A stretch of 64,000 bases of DNA from Okapia johnstoni (taxonomy: Eukaryota; Chordata; Mammalia; Artiodactyla; Giraffidae): NCBI GenBank assembly GCA_024291935.2, contig CM044320.1, forward strand, positions 31,526,001-31,590,000. The letters are read 5' to 3'. The notes below the pieces were generated by a model. The model worked only from the letters and a program-made list of their open reading frames with translations. It had not been told where the DNA came from and made no database searches. Positions 23,936 to 35,521 of the stretch are shown here, piece by piece. Numbering within the stretch: position 1 is the stretch's first letter; each line of letters opens with the position of its first letter. The position numbers and the translations under genes are program-made.

Positions 23936-24511
23936 TATTAGGCTAAGGAAGTGCCCTATAATCTATTAAGGTACAGTAATTGAATTTTTAACTCAATCTA
24001 ATTTTATTAACTTAATTTCTTATATTAAACCAATTCTGTCTCCCTGAGATAAGCTGAACTGGGTCATGATTTTTTATCATTCTATATACTTCCAATTGAG
24101 CGTACTAATGTTTTGTCAGTAAGAAATTTTGCATTTATGTTCGTGAAATGAATTTCAATTTTCCTTTCTCATACTATTCCCAAGTTACCCAGGTAACTCA
24201 AAATGAATTAGGAATGTTTCCTCTTTTTCCATGCCCTAGAATAATTCGTAACAAAATTAAATAATTAATATTTGAATGAAGAACAAACTATCAAAGGCTT
24301 ACAGACCTAGGATTTTCTTTCTGGGAAAAACTGAAGCCACTGATATAATTTCTTACATGATTATAGGACTTTCAGGTTTTCTACTTCTTCATGAAACAGT
24401 TTAAGAATTTTTTTTCTATTTGTCTAATTTATCTATAATTTATCGGCATATAAAGCTATTCAAATTATGTCATTTATTGTTAAACTCATGTCTCTCTTTT
24501 CATTCCTAACA

Positions 24512-25842
24512 CAGGCATACTCTGGAGCTACTGCAAGTTTGGTTCCAGACCACCACAGTAAAGTGACTATTGTAATATTGTAAGTCACAAATATTCTGGT
24601 TTCCCAGTGCATATAAAAGTTACGTTTACACCATACTGTAGTCTATTAAGTGCACAATTGCATTGTGTCTAAAAAAAGGTATGCGTCTTAACTTAAAAAT
24701 ACCTCTTTGCTAAAAAAATGCTGACCATCATCTAAGCCTTTCAGTTCAGTCAGTTCAGTCGCTCAGTCGTGTCCGACTCTTTGCAACCCCATGAACCGTA
24801 GCACACCAGGCCTCCCTGTCCATCACCAACTCCCAGAGTCCACCCAAACCCATGTCCATTTAGTCGGTGATGCCATCCAAACATCTCATCCTGTCATCCC
24901 CTTCTCCTCCTGCCCTCAATCTTTCCCAGCATCACGGTCTTTCCAAACGAACCAGCTCTTCGCATCAGGTGGCCAAAGTATTGGAGTTTCAGCTTCAACA
25001 TCAGTCCTTCCAATGAACACCCAGGACTGATCTCCTTTAGGATGGACTGGTTGGATCTTGCAGTCCAAGTGACTCTCGAGAGTCTTCTCCAGCACCACAG
25101 TTCAAAAGCATTAATTCTTCGGCGCTCAGCTTTCCTTATAGTCCAACTCTCACATCCATACATGACCATTGGACAAACCATAGCCTTGACTAGACGGACC
25201 TTTGTTGACAAAGTGATTGATTCTCCGCTTTTTAATATGCTCTCTAGGTTGGTCATAACTTTCCTTCCAAGGAGTAAACGTCTTTTAATTTCATGGCTGC
25301 AATCACCATCTGCAGTGATTTTGGAGCCCAGAAAAATAAAGTCAGCCACTGTTTCTACTGTTTTCCCATCTATTTGCCATGAAGTGATGGGACCAGATGC
25401 CATGATCTTAGTTTTCTGAATGCTGATCTTTAAGCCAACTTTTTCACTCTCCTCTTTCACTTTCATCAAGAGGCCCTTTAGTTCTTCACTTTCTGCCATA
25501 AGGGTGGTGTCATCTGCATATCTGAGATTATTGATATTTCTCCTGGCAATCTTGATTGTGCTTCCTCCAGCCCAGCGTTTCTCATGATGTACTCTGCATA
25601 TAAGTTAAATAAGCAGGGTGACAATATACAGCCTTTAGCAAGTCATAATCTTTCTGCTGGTGGAGGATTTGAAATATTACAAGAATTACCAAAATGTGAC
25701 ACAGAGACATGAAGTGAGCAAATGCTGTTGGAAAAAATGGCACCAATAGACTTGCTTGACACAGGATGCCACAAACCTTCAATTTGTAAAAAATGCAGAA
25801 TCTGTGAAGTGCAATAAAGCACAATAAAATAAGAAATGCCTG
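24512..25842. mobile_element. Tigger1-type DNA transposon remnant, split by BovB
   Basis: The left part (24512-24741) starts CAGGCATACTCTGGAGCTAC and contains GGTTTCCCAGTGCATATAAA. The right part (25637-25842) contains ACCAAAATGTGACACAGAGA and ends CAATAAAATAAGAAATGCCTG. The ends are inverted relatives of each other, and the transposase region is missing, so it is an internally deleted mariner/Tigger copy. Removing the BovB at 24742-25629 restores a collinear element. Confidence 0.8.
24742..25629 (-). mobile_element. BovB LINE, 5'-truncated, inserted in Tigger
   Basis: The 3' tail is at left ((CAGTT)n, then GCTCAGTCGTGTCCGACTCT). The 3' part of the reverse-transcriptase frame follows, including MAESEELKGLLMKVKEESEK and SWTIRKAERRRINAFELWCW. 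Target duplication AGCCTTT is at 24735-24741 and 25630-25636. The 201-codon frame (24894-25499) is open but lacks the RT catalytic motifs. Confidence 0.9.
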
Positions 25843-26084
25843 TATTGACTGTATATGCCATTTGTTCTTCTTGATAAAATTTACCAGAGAATTGTTAATT
25901 TTATCAGTATTTTCAAAGAAATAAATTGTAGCCTGTTTATTCATTCAATTATTGTAATAAATACTGAGAATCTAGCATGTGGTAGGCATTTGAAACAGAC
26001 AAAATTCCTTGTAATTATGTACTTCTGAGCTTATATTCAAATGGGAAGAGAAAGACAAAAACAATGACCAAAAATTTTTAAGTA

Positions 26085-26255
26085 ATTTAAAATTCTGAAT
26101 TATAGTTGATTTACAATATTAATACATTTCAGATGTACAACATAGTGATTCACAATTTTTAAAGCTTATACACCATTGATAGTTATTATAAAATGCTGGC
26201 TATATTCCCTGTACTGTACAATGTATCACTGTGGTACAATAAACAAAATTAGAAA
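26085..26255 (-). repeat. Artiodactyl L1 3'-end fragment
   Basis: TATAGTTGATTTACAATATT, ..TTTCAGATGTACAACATAGTG.., TTCCCTGTACTGTACAATG matches the L1 3'UTR type seen antisense elsewhere. It appears to interrupt an older repeat at 25945-26420. Confidence 0.6.
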
Positions 26256-26439
26256 ATCATTTGTAAAATATCTTAGAGGATGAAAAGTGGTATGGAGGAA
26301 AGCAAGGTGACTCCAGACTGTAACGGTCCCTCAAAAAAGGCAAATTACAATTTTAAATGGAGTGTTTAGGGTGGGCCTCATGCAGAAGATAACATCTGAG
26401 TGAAGACTTGAAGGATACGATATTATAAATCCTCTCTAT

Positions 26440-27440
26440 TGCATGTTTTTTGTTTTATTAATTTTTATATTTGTCTTATTTCCTTCTTCTCCTTGAGTTT
26501 TAGTCTTTTTCTTGCTTCTTGGAAAGAATGCTTGTTTCATTAATTTTTCATCTTCTAAAGTAAGTATATAGGGTGTCATATTTCCCTCTAAGTACCTCTT
26601 TAGACACATTTACAAATTTTGAGGTAATTTTCTTATTATTGAGTTAGAATAATTTTATACTTCCACTATATTTTCTTGACCCATGTCAGAATTTTTAAAA
26701 ATTCCTAGCTTATTCTATCTTCCAGTTCGCAACTTATTTCTTTGATTTTTAAGCTTAATTTCATTGAGGTTCTAATACATGCTCTGAATTGTTTCAATTC
26801 TTTGAATTTTGAGAACAGTTTTATGTCACAGAACACGGTCAGTTTTAGTAAAAAAAAAAATGTGTGCCTAAAATTCTCTAGTTATTAGGTGCAATGTTAT
26901 AAATGTCTCATTCACTAGATTTACTCATCATGTTGCTCTAATCTTCTAAACCCTTACTCTTTTTTTAATGCTTGTTCTATCAGTTAATGAAAGAAATCTT
27001 GCATTATGATTTTGAGCTTATCTATTTCTCCTGATAGCTCTCTGAATCCATGCATTGCATATTTCAAAGCTTCACAATTAAGTATATACAAATTTAAAAT
27101 TATATTTCCTTGGCTAACCAAATTTTTATCACTATAAAATGACCCTCTTTAATTCTAGAAGTGTTTTTAGTCTTAAAGTCTATCATGTCTAATGTTAATA
27201 TACTGGCTTTTGTTTTTCTAGTATATGCATAGCATGTCTTTTCCCATCACCTTACTTCCAACCTTTCTGTATTTTTATTCTTAAGATACTGTTTGTAAAA
27301 AGATTATTGTTGGATTTTATTTTTTATCCTTTTGTATTCTTTCTTGGTATCTTCAATTGATTATTTCTTTGTTAGTGTACTACTCTCCCTCTACTAGTTT
27401 GGAAGTTATATATGTACTCTATATCATTGTAATGCCTATC
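26440..27440 (-). repeat. L1-derived sequence, antisense, old
   Basis: Phrases such as AATGACCCTCTTTAATTCTA and TTAGTCTTAAAGTCTATCAT are characteristic of the antisense strand of old L1. Boundaries are uncertain. Confidence 0.5.
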
Positions 27441-27465
27441 TTAGAAAGTCAACCTATATATCTAA

Positions 27466-27484
27466 AAAATATATATATATATAC

Positions 27485-27515
<31 letters not shown>

Positions 27516-27552
27516 CACATACATACATATATATATATATACACATACACAC
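27466..27552. repeat. Compound (TA)n/(TACA)n microsatellite
   Basis: Alternating TA and CATA runs spanning about 85 bases; likely length-polymorphic. Confidence 0.95.
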
Positions 27553-27639
27553 CTATATTTATCATACTACCAAACAGTACAAGGACTTTAAAACATCTTA
27601 AATAATCCTTCCCCAACCCAAATGCTACATTACCGTTAT

Positions 27640-28195
27640 ATATCTTTTAATAACAGTTATATTGAGATAAAACTTATATGCCATATATTTCACCCATTTA
27701 AAGTATACAGTTTAACGGTTTTTAGCACATTCAGAGTTGTGCAACCACCACCATAATCAATTTTAGGACATATTCATCACTTCCCCCAAAGAAATCCCAT
27801 ATACATTCACAGCTTCCCCCTCCATTTCCTCACAATCCCCCAGATCTATGATACCACCAGTTACTTTCTCTATGTTTCATGTAACTGGAATCATACAATG
27901 TACGGTCTTCTGTAATCAGCTTTATTCATTCAGAACAACATTTTCAAGCTTCTTCCAAGCTACAACATGTATCAGCATATATCATAAAACTTCCGTTTTA
28001 TGGCTGAAAAATATTCCATGCTATTACAAGATGGGTATACAGATTTTGTTTATTTATCAACTGATAACTATTATGGGTTGTTTGTTGTCATGTATTTCAG
28101 TTTATTTTTTAAAGCCACATGTCATTATTAGGATTACTGTTTTATACCTTACATATATAATCTGGTTTGCAGGTAGAAAACACAATTTTTTCTTG
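27640..28195 (-). repeat. L1MB-type 3' end, antisense
   Basis: TATATTGAGATAAAACTTAT, ..ACCCATTTAAAGTATACAGT.., GAGTTGTGCAACCACCACCA and CTGAAAAATATTCCATGC follow the antisense L1M 3' end. Confidence 0.75.
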
Positions 28196-28204
28196 AGATA
28201 ATGC

Positions 28205-28330
28205 TTTTTATTTTGGCCTCACTGCTGTGTGACTTTCAGGATCTTAGTTCTTCCCCAATCAGAGATCGAACCCAGGCCCATGATGGTGAAAGCAGAGCGT
28301 CCTAACTACTGGACTATCAGGGGATTCCCT
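28205..28330 (-). mobile_element. tRNA-derived CHR-type SINE
   Basis: Antisense: TTTTGGCCTCACTGCTGTGT, box B complement GATCGAACCCAGG, end GGACTATCAGGGGATTCCCT. A T-rich tail lies at the left. Confidence 0.8.
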
Positions 28331-28461
28331 GAGAAAACATTTTTATTTCACCTTTGTTCTGAAAAATTTTGAGCTGATACAGAATTCTAAATTGTCAGTT
28401 ATTTACTTGCAGCACACTGAAGACATTACGCCACTTTAAGATTTAACCACTTCTACAAAAA

Positions 28462-29141
28462 AAAGTTGGCTTAAAGCTCAGCATTCAGAAAACGAAGATC
28501 ATGGCATCTGGTCCCATCAGTTTATGGCAAATAGATGGGCAAACAGTGGAAACAGTGAGAGACTTTATGTTTTTGGCCTCCAAAATCACTGTAGCTGGTG
28601 ACTGCAGCCATGAAATTAAAAGACTTGCTCCTTAGAAGAAAAGTTGTGATCAACCTAGACAGCATATTAAAAAGCAGAGACTTTGCCAACAAAGGTCCAT
28701 CTAGTCAAAGTTATGATTTTTCCAGTAGTCATGTATGGATGTGAGAGTTGGACTATAAAGAAAGCTGAGCGCCGAAGAATTGATGCTTTTGAACTGTGGT
28801 GTTGGAGAAAACTCAAGAGTCCCTTGGACTGCAAGGAGACCCAGCCAGTCCTTCCTAAAGGAAATCAGTCTTGAATATTCATTGGAAGGACTGATGCTGA
28901 AGCTGAAACTCCACCTGATGTGAAGAACTGACTCATTTGAAAAGACCCTGATGCTGGGAAAGATTGAAAGCAAGAAAGAGAAGGGGACGACAGAGGATGA
29001 GATGGTTGGACGGCATCACCGACTCAATGGACATGAGTTTGAGTAAACTCTGGGAGTTGGTGATGGACAGGGAGGCCTGGCGCGCTGCAGTCCATTGGGT
29101 TGCAAAGAGTTGGACATGACTGAGCGACTGAACTGAACTGC
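28462..29141 (+). mobile_element. BovB LINE, 5'-truncated
   Basis: Sense 3' part of BovB from AGTTGGCTTAAAGCTCAGCA to GACTGAGCGACTGAACTGAA. Several frameshifts (for example around 28620 and 28870) break the RT C-terminal frame. Confidence 0.92.
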
Positions 29142-30690
29142 GAATGCTCTCATGAGAAAGAGTTTTAGTGCTTCTTTGGTGCCTACCTTAATTTAGGTTT
29201 TTGCCTGATAATTTCTTACTGTCTTGTCAGCTTTTAGGTGCTTTTAAGATGATAGTTTTTATCTATACAGATATATTTTAGTCAGCATTATTTATTGTTT
29301 GCAGCGGAAAGGTTGATCTAAAATGTCTTAAGGTCAGTATGACTGGAAATGGGAAAGTCAAAATGATATTTTTGAAAAAAATTTACCTTACTACTTGTTT
29401 TGATTTTAAATTGATTAAAACTTTAAAACTGTAGATTTTGCTCTTTCAGAGTATTAAAACAGGTCTATTTCTCTAATTAGCAAAACCCAGCCTTCAAAAT
29501 TAAGCCAACTAGCCATATCATACTTACTTTATATCAGAGACAGTTTGACTTCATGTTTCTCTACAAATAAATGTGTTAATATCCATCATCATGATAAGCT
29601 CTTTTTTTATTATAAGCCAGGTATGAGTCAATTCCATTTTCTCACACTTTGTTTTAAAAGATGCAATTATTTAATGTCTTGAACTTAACACCATTTATAT
29701 TTTAGGGTCAACACTGAATGTTCGATAGAAGCTAGGACTCAGATTTTAGGCAACCAAGGCCTCTTTGTGAATATGGTGCTCCTAAATTAAAATAGGATAT
29801 ACATAGAGAAATGAGTGATAGGGTCCCCTTTTAGCTCATTCTTTATACTTCCATGCCTAGAGGTACTTGGGTTTCAGTCTCAAAGTATTCAAGTAAAATC
29901 AATTCAAATTAAAGTATTTTAAGTTAATCTTTTCATTCATTAATCTATAAGGGAGTTTTTCCTTATAATCTAATCAATGTCTTCTGCTATTTCATGAAGT
30001 GCAATGGTTTCTGAAGAAAACATATTGACGTAAAAGCAGTGATGGGTCTTTTAACAGTGCACCAAGAGTTATAACCCTTATGATAGTCTTATACAATGTC
30101 CTAGTTTTTGCAATGAATAACACTAATTTAAATTATATGAAGTTTAAAGGCAACTTTAAGGTCTATGTAAAAATATTAAGCTAATTTACATTTTTACTGA
30201 TACTTTCATCTTTCTTCATTAAAAAATTAATGCTATCACTTTTCAAGTCTGAATATTTTATCAATAAATTACACTGTGAGAGGATTTTTTTGCATCATCG
30301 TTTGACAATAAAATTGCAAGCAGTGCCACTAAAGAAAAATTAATACCAGTTCCACCACTCCACACTACAATATATAGGACATTCAGAATATCTCAATATT
30401 TCAAAGGCCACATTTCACCACTTACTTGTAAGACAGATAAACACAAGAATTCTTTGGTGCCTTGATTAAAGAATGCTTTGCCAACATCAGTATTTTGAAC
30501 TGTCCTATAGTTTCATAGTTGAGGATCTAGGGCAATGAAGCATGTAAGACTTAAAATGGATGAGACACATGCCTTTGTTTCATAAAGCAGAAGGAGAGAT
30601 GCAATGGCAAAAGGACAGGACTTAAAGACAGTAGATTTTTTTTTCCAGGAAAGAGTGTTTTACTTGGGTTCACCTTGGTGTAAAGACTTC
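29142..30690. other. DNAI7 intron 2 sequence, nothing recognised
   Basis: AT-rich intronic sequence. A weak resemblance to antisense L1 lies near 29145-29280, otherwise nothing named. Confidence 0.4.
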
Positions 30691-30699
30691 AGACCTACA

Positions 30700-31640
30700 T
30701 TGATGCAGCAGCCTCCTAACTGGTCCTCCTACGTCGACTCTTGCTTCCCTACAGTGAATTTTCCAGTGACCATTTAAAGATGTAAATCAGATCATGTCAC
30801 TCTTCTGTGTACAACTCTCCCACACTCAGAATAAAATTCAGGCATTTCACCATAGCCTACATGACTATGAATTGACTCCTACTTCTCTCCCCCAATCCTT
30901 CTGCCCACCCCTCCACCCTCACCATCCCCCACTTCATGCTTTATCTTTCATTTTCTATTTTGGTCACTTAGATTCTAACCACCAAGGTCAGTCCCAACTA
31001 TGGGTCTTTGCCACAACCATTTCTTCCGCCTAGAATGTCATTTCATCCAGGTCTCTTCTCAAACTTTAGTTCTTTTCTCACCCTATATAAAACAGCATCA
31101 CCATTACACCCTACCCTACATTTCTCACTGACTCCTTTCTTGGTTTTCTGTACATTCAAAGCAGTCTAAAATTATACTTTTTTCTTCACCTCCCCTCCCC
31201 AGACAGAATGCAAGCTTCATGAAATGAAATCGCTCTCTTCAGAGATATCTGCACCCTTATGTGCAGTGAGATGTCATTCACAAGTCAAGACTGAAAACAA
31301 CCTCAGTGGTGTCAATCTACAGATGAAGGGATAAAGAAAATGTGATGTGTGATGTGTGTGTGTGTATGTGTGTGTTCTCAACACATGTGTACTCATACAG
31401 AGTGGTAATTATGTGAGGTGATGGATGTATTAAGCAATCTTACATTGGTAATCATTTCATAATATTTACATACATATGTCAAATCATTACATGGTATACT
31501 TTGAAACTTACCTGATGTTATATGTTAATTACATCTTAATAAAGCTTGGAAAAAAAGAATGTAAGTTTCAAGAAGACAGGGACCCTTGTCTTGCTGCTGT
31601 ACTCTTAACTGCCTAGAACACTGCAAAATCAATGAAACAA
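30700..31640 (+). repeat. L2 LINE 3' end, interrupted by L1M fragment
   Basis: CCTCCTAACTGGTCCTCCTA, ..AATCAGATCATGTCACTC.., CCTAGAATGTCATTTCATCC, then GAATGTAAGTTTCAAGAAGAC and CTGCCTAGAACACTGC are the L2 3' order. Between about 31265 and 31552 lies an L1M-type 3' end (GAGGTGATGGATGTATTAAG .. TTAATAAAGCTTGGAAAAAA). Confidence 0.65.
31350..31385 (+). repeat. (TG)n microsatellite
   Basis: GTGATGTGTGTGTGTGTATG repeat; short and imperfect. Confidence 0.8.
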
Positions 31641-33753
31641 CCATTTTTTCATATGTTTGCAAGGTCTTATATACAAGAGTCTTCATTTCTACCTCGTATG
31701 TGGTATCAAAAAATAGGAACAATATAAAAATCATAGACATACTTCCGTGAAATGTGATACAGCTGTGAAAAGAAGTGATGCAATCTCAATGTGCTGAAAC
31801 AAAAAAAGGTCCCCAAGATATATTTACTCCATAGAATCTATGATGCCATTGAATGTGAGATGTACCTTTAAATTATTATAAGTTATTATAATTTATAAAT
31901 TATTATACCAAAAAAGGAAATAGATTACATTCCCAAGATAGAAATGTAAAAGAAGATGCCTGTATACAGCTGGATATTAGGTAAACACAAATGAACCCAT
32001 GACACAGAAAGATATAGCAAGGAAACTTGCATCTATCAATCCTGGAAATGAATAGAAAGAATGAAAAAAAAATATCCCTCAAAATTTAAACCACAAGCCA
32101 GTTCATGAGTCTGACTCATACGATTAGTGTGGTCCAAAAACTCTCAAGAAGAGAATTTAAAGTAGTACTGGGTTTGTAGTAAGCCCATGTGACTGACAGA
32201 AGCAAACATCTCTGGAGGAAAAAGATGTCAATTCAGGACTACAATGATTGGAAGCTATTAGCACCTATAAGATATATCTCAACTTCAGTCATGTTAAAAT
32301 GTAAAAAGATGAGTATCCTAGAATTAATAAAATACGATATCATTAAGTGAAAACTTTTCAGATTTAAAACAATGCCTCTAAGATTTCACTATCTAAAGCC
32401 AAAAATGAAATGTCCACACAAACTAGTAAACTACTGTAAACCCACATATAAATGATTGTAATCCTCCAGAATACTCCCCATAAGAATGTGCTTTATAAAT
32501 GTTGCTCAGTTATATCCACAGTCCCTAACGCAGTATCAGGTTGGTAGTGGGTTCAAGTGACTGAGAAAAGCAAACACTGATGGCATTCAACAGTATTTTT
32601 TGAAAAAATGTTTAACTGTATAAATACCAAAGACACATTTATATAAGCATTTTTTCTTAAATAATCATGGGCCCAAGTGTTTTTAAGTAATGGTAGGGTA
32701 AATGGGGTATTATATATTTATTCAACAAATATTCAGTGAATTTCTCCTATGTGCCAGACTAAACACTATGGATCCAAAAATAAATAAAACATGTTCTTGA
32801 CCTTGAGCAGCTCACAATGAAAAATTATTACAATAAAATGACAGGTACTATAATTGAGGTATGTATGAATTCATGTGCTATCAGAACATAGTACAATTGA
32901 TTTCACAAGAGAGAATGAGAGGAAATTAACAGAGTGATAACTCTTCAGATATGACTTAAATCTGGCATTCCAAATCAAAATTCCGTTGGGACCAGAGAGG
33001 TAAATAAGGAGAGAGATTTGGTCATAGTCTGGACTACAACAAAAGGGGAAGCATGTCCAAAAAGGGCTAGCTGCCACTTGTCTGGCCAACTGTTCCCTTC
33101 TGGGACTGTAGGCCCAGTGTTACCAGGTTGCCAATTTTTTAATAGAAATCACATTTTTGCATGATAATACTTTGGCAATTGATTAAAAAAAGAACTTTTA
33201 GGTTAAATGAACTATGTCTATGTTTGCCAGTAAGAAACTATAATCTCTGCTTTAAAGTATAAATCTACTCAGTGAGGAGAGAAAAAGTTACTTGAGACAT
33301 CCTTTAAGGAACTGAAATTTTTACAAAGTACAGAAAAATTCAGTACATGTTACCATGCAACCCATTTAGAAACATATTATCTTAGGATTCACTTTTAAGT
33401 CACAGAAGGTTTAGGACCCAAATTTTTATGGGTTTATTTGAAATGAAGAAAAAGCTTCTTAATCCAAAATTTTCTAGAGCACAAATAATAAAATACTTCA
33501 AATCTAGACACAAGTAAAAATTAAAGGCTATCTTAAAAAAGTCTTTGTGAAATTAGAACCAGTTTTTTTACATCAAATTTGAAATGTGTCCTGTTATTGT
33601 AAAGTAGTATTCAATGATTTAAATAGCATTAATGTCTAAAAACTAAGCTTAGTAAACTATAAACTAAAATACAACTACCAGAAAATGTTTTAAAAATTCA
33701 ATTTGTACAATGTCAGCTCTTTAAAACTATTTTGAGAAATAATTTCTACCTAC
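31641..33753. other. DNAI7 intron 2 sequence near microexon
   Basis: Mostly unique AT-rich sequence. An old dispersed repeat may lie at 32715-32900 (TATTTATTCAACAAATATTCAG .. GTGCCAGACTAAACACTATG). No gene is seen. Confidence 0.4.
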
Positions 33754-33771
33754 CTTTTTTGCTTTGGGAGC
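33754..33771 (-). CDS. DNAI7: DNAI7 coding exon 2, 18-nt microexon
   Basis: This microexon encodes only six residues, APKAKK. It is bounded by acceptor TTCTAG and donor GTAGGT. It joins the ATG that ends exon 1 (39228) to SGSKKKK of exon 3. The resulting start MAPKAKKSGSKKKK resembles human MGPKAKKSGSKKKK as recalled, which is the main support. It would be missed by ORF-length methods. Confidence 0.82.
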
Positions 33772-34898
33772 CTAGAAGTTGGAAAAACAAAAGAATTGAT
33801 AAATTTAAAAAATAATTCATACATTTTAAACAAAAATATCATGGTTACCTAACATGTTAAAATTAAGAGAAGCCAGGTAAAAACGACAAGGGAACTTTCT
33901 GTATCCTCTTTGCAGATTCTCTTTAAATCTAAAATTATCTCAAAAGGTTTTTTAGAAAAGAATTCAGAGAGAACTACAACAAGTCTAGAAAACACTATGA
34001 TAGTTCACCCACTGAAGCATCTTTTGTAAGTAAATTTTACACTTTCTTATGACAATCAATGATCCGTGTTTAATGAAATATCTGATTATGAAACAGAATA
34101 TCAGTCAAGAAGGCACTGATTTAAAGGGTTCTAAAGAACAAGAAATCATTGACTAAGTATTGGTATTAATGTCAAGCCTAAAAGTGTGGGAATGATTTCA
34201 CATCACAGAGAAATAGTCTTTCTATCAAGTTAGATTGCTGATTTTATAGAACAAGAATCAGTAATTTAAAGCAGGCAAAGCTATGGCAAGGTGATTCTAT
34301 TCAGCAATGTGTCCTAAAGCAGAGGTATGCTTTTTTAGATATTAGAAAGTACAGCATTTCATTAAATATTTACAAGCATTTTTTAGTAACACTACTTGTA
34401 ACTTCCTGATTTGGCCCTTGTGTTCACTAGATTTCTGGTAAGGAATTTGTAGGGGATCGTGTGACTGTAAGATGATACACTTTCCACATTTGAAGGCTAG
34501 TACAAGAGAAGTTATTGGTTCAAGCCATAAGGTTATCACTATATAAAATATAAATGTTAAAACTGACATCAAGCAGTAGATTGTATCTTCTTGTAAAGTG
34601 CAGGTATCTCACTAATTCATTCAACAGGTATTTATTAATGATTTACACACAAAGTTCTCTGAGATACTAGACATGACACAAAGAAGAATGATGCTGACTC
34701 GACTCTCACAACTTTTACAGAGGTGTTTTATTTTTACCATACTTGCTATCATTAATAGTTAACATACTTCCATCTTGAAATAAATTCTATACAGCAGAAT
34801 ATGTAAACAGCAATGGCCCTGTTCATAAGCATATTTTAAAGGTGGGCAAACTGTCATCTCTCATTAGCGCTTTTAATGTGAGGCAAGTTTGGGATAAG
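33772..34898. other. DNAI7 intron 1 sequence, nothing recognised
   Basis: AT-rich sequence; a faint old repeat near 34612-34690 (CATTCAACAGGTATTTATTA). No exon or RNA gene seen. Confidence 0.4.
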
Positions 34899-34910
34899 CA
34901 CATATACTCA

Positions 34911-35218
34911 AGTGAAAGTCGCTCAGTCGCATCCGACTCTTTGCAACCCCATGGACTATACAGTCCATAGAATTCTCCAGACCAGGATACTGGAGAGGGT
35001 AACCTTTCCCTTCTCCAGGGGATCTTCCCAACCCAGGGATCGAACCCAAGTCTCCCGCATGGCAGGCAGACTCTTTACTAGCTGAGCCACAAGGGAAGCC
35101 CAAGAATACTGGAGTGGGTAGCCTATCCCTTCTCCAGTGGATTTTCCCAACCCAGGAATTGAACCAGGGTCTCCTGCATTGCAGGCAGATTCTTTACCAA
35201 CTGAGCTATCAGGGAAGC
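34911..35218 (-). mobile_element. Composite Bov-tA SINE with extra 5' module
   Basis: In sense (minus) direction a tRNA-like head plus the start of a BovA body (to CCAGTATTCTTG) is joined directly to a full Bov-tA (GGGCTTCCCTTGTGGCTCAG..). The whole unit is flanked by CACATATACTCA at 34899-34910 and 35219-35230, so it was inserted in one event. Confidence 0.93.
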
Positions 35219-35521
35219 CACATATACTCATTCTTCTTGCAAATCATAAGAGCATCAAGTAGTAGAGTAGTTCTCAGCATAAGCATCACCTGGGATGCCT
35301 GTTAAAAATGCATATTCCTGGGCTAAAAGTGTACACACTCACTTCTCTCTCCCCATTGTAATTCAGTTCATGGTATGGGTTGAGTTGTGTCCCCTCAAAT
35401 TCATACATTAAAGTCCTATCTCCCAGTGTCTCCAAGTGTTTCCTTGTTTGGAAAGAGGGTCCTTGCTGATGTAATTAAATTAAGATGAGGTCATACTGGA
35501 ATAGGGTGGACCTCTGATTCA

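Noticed and set aside
24894..25499. Open 201-codon minus-strand frame as a host gene
   Set aside because: It is the 3' part of BovB ORF2, flanked by a BovB tail and a target duplication.
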